Shown: in pieces, positions 40,499-45,477 of the stretch | How the letters are laid out: every line of letters starts with the position of its first letter | Position numbering within the stretch: position 1 is the first letter of the stretch | Origin: a virus | Length of the DNA: 45,477 nt | Direction: 5' to 3' (one strand) | IMG/VR virus record: IMGVR_UViG_3300032242_000483 | Coordinates: 1-45,477 of that record | Translations under genes and position numbers: made by a program | Notes under the pieces: generated by a model | The model's input: the letters and a program-made list of their open reading frames with translations, nothing else | Databases searched by the model: none | What the model was told of the DNA's origin: nothing

Positions 40499-40532
40499 CA
40501 TACATCGACGCACTAACCAACGGAGCAAACAA

Positions 40533-40811
40533 ATGACCTTCAACTTCTTCACCCTCGGCGAAACCACCCCCTGCCTCACCTTCGTGGCTTCCGGCACCTA
40601 CCTTTGGGATGAAATGTGCGAGGCTATCGCCAACCATGTGCTGGGTTCTGACCTCTATTCCGAAGCGCCTGCCCGCGACATCGTTGACCTCGTGGAAATG
40701 CAGACCACCGACGAGTCCGAGTATGTTGAGGCCATTTACATCAGCGGCAAGCTTGTTGGTTCTCTGGCCAATCCATTTTGGCTGGACGCCAGCGAGTACT
40801 TCAAAATCTGA
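40533..40811 (+). CDS. Early protein, unknown function
   Basis: This is a 92-aa protein: MTFNFFTLGETTPCLTFVAS, then GTYLWDEMCEAIANHVLGSD, VDLVEMQTTDESEYVEAIYI and SGKLVGSLANPFWLDASEYF. It is acidic and probably a small alpha/beta fold. The frame is open back to 40494, but ATG 40533 has the conserved leader AACGGAGCAAACAA. It follows P2 and is separated from the 59-aa gene by a gap with a GC-rich hairpin. No motif identifies it. Confidence 0.68.
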   Translation: MTFNFFTLGETTPCLTFVASGTYLWDEMCEAIANHVLGSDLYSEAPARDIVDLVEMQTTDESEYVEAIYISGKLVGSLANPFWLDASEYFKI

Positions 40812-40818
40812 CTTAACC

Positions 40819-40842
40819 GGGGGGTTCCTAAAAGTTCCCCCC
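40819..40842 (+). promoter_or_regulatory. G/C hairpin between early genes
   Basis: GGGGGG (40819-40824) and CCCCCC (40837-40842) can form a 6-bp stem with a 12-nt loop, directly after the 92-aa gene. No T-run follows, so it is not a clear terminator; mRNA protection or attenuation is possible. Confidence 0.35.
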
Positions 40843-40864
40843 ATAACTTAACGGAACGCACAAA

Positions 40865-41044
40865 ATGACCACTACTTATAAAATCATCGTAAGCTTGAAC
40901 GCTTATTCCCCCCATAAAAGCTGGGATTGGTGTGCCGTCACCGACGATTACGACGGGCAAGAAACTGATCCTATTGGCTATGGCCCTACCGCAGCAGATG
41001 CTGTCGCCATCTTGATGGAACAACTTGAGGACCGCGAACAATGA
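40865..41044 (+). CDS. Small early protein (59 aa), unknown function
   Basis: The frame from ATG 40865 to TGA 41044 encodes MTTTYKIIVSLNAYSPHKSW, then DWCAVTDDYDGQETDPIGYG and PTAADAVAILMEQLEDREQ. The alternation of strand and helix (YKIIVSL ... DAVAILMEQL) suggests a compact alpha/beta fold. The leader CTTAACGGAACGCACAAA resembles that of the first two genes. The stop overlaps the next start (ATGA), so the two are coupled. No family is recognised. Confidence 0.65.
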   Translation: MTTTYKIIVSLNAYSPHKSWDWCAVTDDYDGQETDPIGYGPTAADAVAILMEQLEDREQ

Positions 41045-41208
41045 GTGGCCTTACCCTCCCCGAACCAACAGATGAACTTTGCAGCTTCCACAACCCGGAG
41101 TTGTGGTCGTTATTTTGCCTGTACCGCCATCGGCCTTATGAACCTAGCTATGTCTGGACTGAAGCGGCCGTTGTTGACGCGCTCAAGTATTTGGAACCAA
41201 AATCATGA
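41041..41208 (+). CDS. Small early protein (55 aa), unknown function
   Basis: The frame from ATG 41041 to TGA 41208 encodes MSGLTLPEPTDELCSFHNPE, then LWSLFCLYRHRPYEPSYVWT and EAAVVDALKYLEPKS. It is linked to both neighbours by 4-base ATGA overlaps, which argues that it is a real gene. It is Trp/Tyr-rich in the middle; no motif is recognised. Confidence 0.65.
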   Translation: MSGLTLPEPTDELCSFHNPELWSLFCLYRHRPYEPSYVWTEAAVVDALKYLEPKS

Positions 41209-41447
41209 CACCCCTTAAAATATTCATGTTGAAGCATGGTTTGACCATCCCTGATCTGTGTCTCGTGACAGGCGCTAGTCACAGGATGGTGGGATACTGG
41301 AGGTCGGGCCACTGGCCTCCGCCCCGGTGGTTGCAGATCTTCATGGCGGCAATGGACGATGAGTTGATAACGCCAGCTTGGCTATTAACTCATTTAAGGA
41401 GCATGGAGCTTCATGATGAACACCGAGTTGATGAAGGAAGAGGTTGA
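41205..41447 (+). CDS. Helix-turn-helix (Cro/CI-like) regulator
   Basis: This is an 80-aa protein. Residues 4-40 read LKIFMLKHGLTIPDLCLVTG, then ASHRMVGYWRSGHWPPP, a helix-turn-helix of the XRE/Cro type: the first helix LTIPDLCLVTG, a turn, and the recognition helix ASHRMVGYWRSG. The C-terminal part has PPRWLQIFMAAMDDELITPA and AWLLTHLR. Its length fits small phage Cro-like proteins. It may act on the O1/O2 sites that lie in the promoters of this island; this is a hypothesis. It overlaps the next gene by 35 bases and is coupled to the previous by ATGA. Confidence 0.75.
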   Translation: MTPLKIFMLKHGLTIPDLCLVTGASHRMVGYWRSGHWPPPRWLQIFMAAMDDELITPAWLLTHLRSMELHDEHRVDEGRG

Positions 41448-41838
41448 AGCCATTTTCAATACGGCGGCGGAAAAAGCTTGTGAAGTCATCGACAAGTTTA
41501 CCGCCGCAGAAGAGTACGTTGAAGGGTTGGCATCCTTCCCCATTGAGTACAACTATGGCGAATACCCCGATGACGGCGAGGCGGGTGAGCCCATTGACGA
41601 CCCTATGGTGCTGCGCGTCATCGACCCTGAGCATGACTATGGCGAGCCTTCTGCCAAGTACGAGATCAACCTGCGTGATGTCGTAAGGAACTTGATTGAC
41701 GGTTTCATCAATGTTGAAACCGATGTCATCGACGGTGAAGAATTTCCTCCCATCATCGTAAAGATCCGCGACGGGTTCCTTGAGCTTGCCGCCATGCTTA
41801 CCGATGCCCTCGGTGAGAATGATAAGGTCGAGGGATGA
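41413..41838 (+). CDS. Acidic early protein, unknown function
   Basis: This is a 141-aa protein: MMNTELMKEEVEAIFNTAAE, then KACEVIDKFTAAEEYVEGLA, FPIEYNYGEYPDDGEAGEPI and VLRVIDPEHDYGEPSAKYEI, followed by NLRDVVRNLIDGFINVETDV. It is strongly acidic. The start MMN at 41413 has GGAG nearby. The gene is the last of the plus-strand island and is followed by an intrinsic terminator. No family is recognised. Confidence 0.65.
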   Translation: MMNTELMKEEVEAIFNTAAEKACEVIDKFTAAEEYVEGLASFPIEYNYGEYPDDGEAGEPIDDPMVLRVIDPEHDYGEPSAKYEINLRDVVRNLIDGFINVETDVIDGEEFPPIIVKIRDGFLELAAMLTDALGENDKVEG

Positions 41839-41866
41839 GCCTCTAGGAAGCCCGCTGACAGCTTTT

Positions 41867-41897
41867 AAGGCCCGGTGGCTACCTCCGGGCCTTTTTT
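41867..41897 (+). terminator. Intrinsic terminator of the early island
   Basis: AAGGCCCGG (41867-41875) pairs with CCGGGCCTT (41885-41893), a 9-bp stem with a 9-nt loop, and T's continue to 41897. It ends plus-strand transcription 29 bases after the last gene and stands between two converging transcription units. Confidence 0.85.
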
Positions 41898-41932
41898 GCG
41901 TCGAAGGCCATCAGGCGGCCTCCGTAGCCCCG

Positions 41933-42589
41933 TTAAAACGGTGGATTGTCACGGAAGGACTCTGTGTCGTCAATTTTTACCCGACTATGGGGTACGGCGT
42001 CTAACGGGTCAGCGATGTGGGTGCGGACATACTCGACTTGGGCGCCCGGAAACTCCTCCTTGACCTTTGCAAGGGAAGGAAACCCATCAATGAGCCGGGC
42101 AATCTCGTCGAGCGTGTAAACTTTCACATGCCGACCGCTGGCCGTCACAGCCCTTGCGTCGCCAATCGTCTTTACGAGGGCGTAGACGGCTCCTGAGCCA
42201 GTCGTGCACTCCCACACCTCCGGGCTAAGACTTAGCGCCCCAGCGGCCTCCGCAGCCGCGTCTAGCGCCCTCCAAGCAATCGACATGCGCTTGGCCTCCC
42301 GGATCACGTCCTGAAGCTCGCCGTGCCACAGCGCCTGATTGAGCAGATAGCGTTGCCGGTCGAACTTCTCGCGCAGCGCCGGGTCGACGAGAAGCCGCAG
42401 CCGCCCCACCCCCCACTTGGCCTCCATGCCAATCGCCACGAGATCATTTTCATCAACCTCGGCTTGGCCGGAAATGAAAGACCCCACCGTGCTTTGCCAA
42501 GCTGGAGCTGCCATGTCCGACGTGGGGGAACCGAAACTGAACTTTTTATTCGCGCTTTTGGACTTCGCCGATTTCTTTGCATTGCTCAT
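41933..42589 (-). CDS. Conserved alphaproteobacterial-phage-type protein, unknown function
   Basis: This is a 218-aa protein. The N-terminus is Lys/Ser-rich (KKSAKSKSANKKFSFGS). The core reads LVAIGMEAKWGVGRLRLLVD, PALREKFDRQRYLLNQALWH and GELQDVIREAKRMSIAWRAL, then AAGALSLSPEVWECTTGSGA. I recognise this from phage and prophage proteins of alphaproteobacteria, function unknown. A C-terminal part has VYTLDEIARLIDGFPSLAKV. The start ATG 42589 has AAGGAAA. It lies downstream of the candidate origin, in the replication unit with the Prim-Pol/helicase, but no replication motif is seen. Confidence 0.75.
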   Translation of the reverse strand: MSNAKKSAKSKSANKKFSFGSPTSDMAAPAWQSTVGSFISGQAEVDENDLVAIGMEAKWGVGRLRLLVDPALREKFDRQRYLLNQALWHGELQDVIREAKRMSIAWRALDAAAEAAGALSLSPEVWECTTGSGAVYALVKTIGDARAVTASGRHVKVYTLDEIARLIDGFPSLAKVKEEFPGAQVEYVRTHIADPLDAVPHSRVKIDDTESFRDNPPF

Positions 42590-42643
42590 GTTGAATTTCC
42601 TTGTTCGTTTTTGAGTTCAAACAGACTTGCTTCAGGGGGGCGG

Positions 42644-42816
42644 CGGAGGTCCGCCACCCTATACGAAGTATAGGGGTTAACCTCCGCTACACTCCCGCAA
42701 CTTTATTCAATGTTTTCAGGCACTTAACTTCCAACCTCCGCAAACCTCCGTTTTGACCTCCGTCTAATGATTTCAATGACTTAGCTGGTCAACCTCCGCA
42801 ACCTCCGCAACCTCCG
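42644..42816. repeat. CCTCCG iteron cluster, candidate replication origin
   Basis: CCTCCG occurs at 42681, 42735, 42745, 42757, 42793, 42802 and 42811, mostly within AACCTCCG, plus one inverted copy at 42644-42649. The last three form a 9-bp tandem (AACCTCCGC). The cluster lies in a 247-bp gap directly after the Prim-Pol/helicase gene and before the 218-aa gene. Iterons beside a replicase gene are a usual origin architecture. An 8-bp-arm palindrome lies at 42657-42675. Confidence 0.6.
42657..42675. repeat. Palindrome with 8-bp arms
   Basis: CCCTATAC (42657-42664), GAA, GTATAGGG (42668-42675) is a perfect inverted repeat with three central bases. It lies at one end of the iteron cluster. It may be a protein-binding site or part of an origin. 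A partial resemblance to a loxP arm (TATACGAAGT) is probably chance. Confidence 0.5.
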
Positions 42817-42836
42817 TAAGGGGGTTTTGGGAGGAT

Positions 42837-44921
42837 TTAGTCGATGCTCCCAATCACTTTTAGGCCCTGCAATTTAGTAGATTTGTCCCTCATTTCATAG
42901 CTCAAAACTTCATTTTGGAGCCACTGCTGGACCATATATTCGGCAGTTTTTTCAGGAATATCAAACTGGCTTTTGATGATGGCGGGAGCAAAACGGCCCT
43001 TCATTTTGCTCTGGGGAGCGATGGACCAAGGCTTGCCCGCTACCCACGCCTTGCCAATCTCACCAAGAATTTTTTTGCACACTTCCTTCGAAGGCCAAAT
43101 AGATTTGTCCTTGGCTTGATGGTCCCGCGACACAGCGACCAAACTTTTAGTGCCTTTGATGTCGCCAACGCCGACCTCAAGAAGCTCAAACGCTTGCTTC
43201 CAACCGTCAGCCGCCGCCTTGATCTTTTTAGCCGTTATGGTGCCGATGGTGTCGCCTTCATCGCGTTCGATTTGGGCAAGGAAGTCACCTGCGCCATCAA
43301 AGACCGTAGAGCCGCGCATATTGCCCTGACGTGACGTATGATGGACGCCAATGACTGTCGCGCCAAAGACCTCTCGGACGGCATCGCAGGCTCGGATAAA
43401 GAGCGTCATATCTTTTTGTAGGTTTTCGTCTGCGCCCGGTAACACGCGGCTGACGGTATCGACGACAACCATGACGGGAAGTTCACCCAAACTATGGGTT
43501 AACTGATTGATCGTCGCCAGCAACTTGTTGATGTCGGACTCCAGCATGAAGTTAATAGTCTGGCGAATGAGGTAGAAGGGCGCGTCATCAGCCTTAACGA
43601 CATGGTGGTTTTCCCATGCTTTGAGACGGAATTTGAAGTCTCCAACGCCCTCGCTGCTGATGTAGATGACCGGTCCTTTGCGGACAATGTCGCGACCAAA
43701 CCAGTCTGGCAACCCACACGCTATTGCCAAGGACAAACCTTGAGTTAGGAAGGACTTGCCGCATCCGGGCGGTCCAAAGACAAACCCAAGGCCACGGTCA
43801 ATGATGAAATTCCTGACAACCCAATCAGGATCTGGGAGGTTTTTGATTTCCATCACAGAAAGAAGCTCAAACAAAGGAGAGGGTTGGGGTAGCGTACCAG
43901 CAGCGGCGACACCGGCCATGAATGGTTCACGATTTGCATCTTTTCGATTTTCCCTTGGTTGTTTAATTACGCCTGCATGAGCTTTGATTTTAGTATCCCA
44001 CTGGGATAGTGCAGCTATAACCTTATCAGTCAAAAGACTAATACCGCGCCCCTCACGTTCTAATAGATCAGAGTTAGATGTTCCGGGTTCGGATATTCTG
44101 GACCTGACCTTTTGTTCATAAATTATGAACGTGCTGCTGATTATCTGGTCTATATCAGCCTTTGATGGCAGAATTTCGTTCTGCCTATATTGGTCAACTA
44201 CTCTTGCCCAAACAAGGCGAGACATGAAATCTTCGCGGCCGTCTACCATCCGGCCAAACCCATCAAGGGAATGTGTCGGAGACTTGGTTCGTTCTGAGGG
44301 TGAGTTTATGGTAGTTTTTGCCCCATATTGCCGCGCAAGATTAATGATCTGATCGCATAGCCACCTTGGAGCCGTAGCTATTTCGACATTCCAAGGTTCA
44401 AACCCCTGCTTCCATCTATAGAGCTGTCCACTCTGGTGCATGGATGGGGGCATCATGGCGAACCCGCCCTGCCCTCTGATGTCTACACCAATAGGGGTTT
44501 TGCAAGTTGGGGGAACCCAGCCAAGAGGCGCGCGGAAGAAAAGCTGAATGCCGCCGCCGCCCGTGATTTGCTCAGCGGTTTCAAGCTCGCCTGCCTTTTG
44601 CTGCAGGTCTAGCATCTCATACCACCAAGCCTGCGCATCCGCTGTCTTGTGAAGGTCAAGATCAATCACAAATACGCCAGCCGAACATGCGCCGGTAATC
44701 AGGCCCATGTTATTGCGCTTGATATGTTCACCCCCTTCGCCATACCACTCTTCGAAAGTTTGGTCTGACGTTATTTCTGATTCGAAAGAGCGCCACTTTT
44801 GCAGTGCTGGCCTCTTCCATGATTTATGCTCTGACGGCCTGATGGCCGGGACGACTTGAATGCTCAAGTCTCTGTACATGCGCGCCCAATCTGTTGGGGC
44901 GGCGTATTCTGGGTTAAACAT
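42837..44921 (-). CDS. Prim-Pol / RepA-like helicase replication protein
   Basis: This is a 694-aa protein with two units. Residues about 15-195 form a primase-polymerase domain: MGLITGACSAGVFVIDLDL (catalytic DLD at 87-89), GGGGIQLFFRAP, and GVDIRGQGGFAMMPPSMHQS with the Asp/Gly-rich active-site part. Residues about 365-600 form a RecA-fold ATPase: Walker A GPPGCGKSF (383-391), IYISSEGVG, Walker B VMVVVDTVSR (483-492) and VIGVHHTSRQGNMRGS, as in RepA/AAA_25 helicases. This pairing primes and unwinds DNA at phage or plasmid origins. The CCTCCG iterons lie just downstream. It follows the RuvC-like gene by 12 bp. Confidence 0.9.
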   Translation of the reverse strand: MFNPEYAAPTDWARMYRDLSIQVVPAIRPSEHKSWKRPALQKWRSFESEITSDQTFEEWYGEGGEHIKRNNMGLITGACSAGVFVIDLDLHKTADAQAWWYEMLDLQQKAGELETAEQITGGGGIQLFFRAPLGWVPPTCKTPIGVDIRGQGGFAMMPPSMHQSGQLYRWKQGFEPWNVEIATAPRWLCDQIINLARQYGAKTTINSPSERTKSPTHSLDGFGRMVDGREDFMSRLVWARVVDQYRQNEILPSKADIDQIISSTFIIYEQKVRSRISEPGTSNSDLLEREGRGISLLTDKVIAALSQWDTKIKAHAGVIKQPRENRKDANREPFMAGVAAAGTLPQPSPLFELLSVMEIKNLPDPDWVVRNFIIDRGLGFVFGPPGCGKSFLTQGLSLAIACGLPDWFGRDIVRKGPVIYISSEGVGDFKFRLKAWENHHVVKADDAPFYLIRQTINFMLESDINKLLATINQLTHSLGELPVMVVVDTVSRVLPGADENLQKDMTLFIRACDAVREVFGATVIGVHHTSRQGNMRGSTVFDGAGDFLAQIERDEGDTIGTITAKKIKAAADGWKQAFELLEVGVGDIKGTKSLVAVSRDHQAKDKSIWPSKEVCKKILGEIGKAWVAGKPWSIAPQSKMKGRFAPAIIKSQFDIPEKTAEYMVQQWLQNEVLSYEMRDKSTKLQGLKVIGSID

Positions 44922-44933
44922 GTGTGCTCCCGT

Positions 44934-45404
44934 TTATTTTGTCGCTGCGTACCAAGCCATGAGCGCGGCATCTGCCCGCCCATCATCTTTTTTTCTTGAA
45001 AACAAAGCCGCATAGTTAGGGAAAAGCTCAGACGCCCTCAAACGAGACCCATCCTTGCCTCCCCTAACACCTGCGGCCTTCTGCCACGCCTGCGGGCTTA
45101 CAATCGTCACGCTTATGGACAGCGCAGCCAATACGCCCTCAACAATACCGACGCTGCGCCCAAAAGAGAAAACGCTTGTAACACCTTGCCCCGGCATCGC
45201 GCCGACGCGCTCTAGCACGGCCTCATCTGTCGCCACGACGGGGAACAGATTTGCAAGTGCATAAGCATTGATTTCATTCTTCTTTTTACCGTTCCGAGTG
45301 ACTTCAACAGTGGGCATATCGTGCACGATAAGAAGCCCCTTATCGGGGTTGAAGAACGCTATGGCGCCTGAAAGTCCGGGGTCAATGCCTGCATATGTGG
45401 TCAT
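44934..45404 (-). CDS. RuvC-like Holliday junction resolvase
   Basis: This is a 156-aa protein. AGIDPGLSGAIAFF (Asp8), LERVGAMPGQGVTSVFSFGR (Glu65) and KKDDGRADAALMAWY (Asp141 and/or Asp145) supply the acidic residues of a RuvC/RNase H-like fold. The segment VSPQAWQKAAGVRGGKDGSR is typical of phage RuvC-like proteins. It cuts branched DNA made by replication and recombination and may resolve junctions before packaging. The length is close to RuvC (about 170). A CAGGAG site precedes ATG 45404. It lies 12 bp before the Prim-Pol gene. Confidence 0.88.
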   Translation of the reverse strand: MTTYAGIDPGLSGAIAFFNPDKGLLIVHDMPTVEVTRNGKKKNEINAYALANLFPVVATDEAVLERVGAMPGQGVTSVFSFGRSVGIVEGVLAALSISVTIVSPQAWQKAAGVRGGKDGSRLRASELFPNYAALFSRKKDDGRADAALMAWYAATK

Positions 45405-45416
45405 AAATGCTCCTGT

Positions 45417-45477
45417 TTATTTCGCCCACAGCTTGAACATTTTTTTATGCCTGTCAATTGGAATGACCCAAAAAATC
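45417..45477 (-). CDS. C-terminal remnant of a gene cut by the window edge
   Basis: A minus-strand frame runs from the right edge to TAA at 45417 and encodes IFWVIPIDRHKKMFKLWAK, the end of an unknown protein. It lies 12 bp before the RuvC-like gene. Only 19 residues are visible, so it is not identifiable; the coding call rests on position and orientation. Confidence 0.4.
   Translation of the reverse strand, partial: IFWVIPIDRHKKMFKLWAK

Noticed and set aside
40191-40844. 217-aa minus-strand frame
   Set aside because: Covers two supported plus-strand genes and both promoter/operator sites; no ribosome site.
42659-42673. loxP-like half site (TATACGAAGT)
   Set aside because: Only ten bases match one arm, there is no second arm or spacer and no recombinase gene; probably chance.
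42681-42816. Possible CRISPR array
   Set aside because: Repeat units are only 6-10 bp, spacing is irregular and there is no spacer of constant length.

Overview
The window is a contiguous piece of a tailed double-stranded DNA phage genome, about 45.5 kb long and open at both ends: a virion gene runs off the left edge and a short gene remnant runs off the right edge. Recognisable phage genes include both terminase subunits, portal, scaffold, HK97-type major capsid protein, P22-like neck proteins, many tail-fibre proteins, a holin, endolysin and spanin lysis set, a Prim-Pol/RepA-type replication protein and a RuvC-like resolvase. No tape-measure, tail-tube or sheath gene is seen. Large ejection-type proteins with muralytic domains are present instead, so a podovirus-like particle is the best inference. 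The host cannot be fixed. Several small proteins resemble families I associate with alphaproteobacterial and aquatic or marine phages, which suggests a Gram-negative host, and the two spanins agree with that. No integrase, tRNA, CRISPR array, IS element or host gene is visible.

Layout. From the right edge to about 41.9 kb, on the minus strand, lie a gene remnant, the RuvC-like resolvase, the Prim-Pol/helicase, an iteron-rich 247-bp gap that is a candidate replication origin, and a conserved 218-aa protein. From 40.16 to 41.84 kb, on the plus strand, is an island of six small genes, including a Cro/CI-like helix-turn-helix protein. It starts from two promoter-like modules and stops at an intrinsic terminator that faces the converging replication genes. 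From 40.02 kb down to position 1, on the minus strand, is the packaging and late region. It begins with a 55-aa acidic protein, TerS, an inserted DNA methyltransferase, TerL, an HTH-metallophosphoesterase, small proteins and the portal. Next come a tail-lysozyme-type virion protein, a Lys/Gly-rich protein, a GroES-like chaperonin and the scaffold. Further on are a terminator/promoter element, a capsid decoration protein, the major capsid protein, further structural proteins, gp4-like and fibre genes, the lysis cassette, an adaptor, a gp10-like protein, a GNAT enzyme, a 2126-aa mosaic virion protein and an ejection-type protein.

Genes are tightly packed, with ATGA or TAATG overlaps in many places, and no gene-free stretch exceeds 250 bp. 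Several real genes are shorter than their longest open frame or very small: the 58-aa holin, the 59- and 55-aa early proteins, the 65-aa o-spanin nested in the 77-aa i-spanin, and the 55-aa protein before terS.

The most interesting items are these: a paired inverted 11-bp operator candidate inside two early promoters; a CCTCCG iteron cluster next to the replicase; the 2126-aa protein with an internal S74-type chaperone motif; a paralogous pair of Lys/Gly/His-rich proteins flanking the capsid genes; and the repeated pairing of DUF4214-like modules with cell-wall-cleaving domains in two virion proteins.
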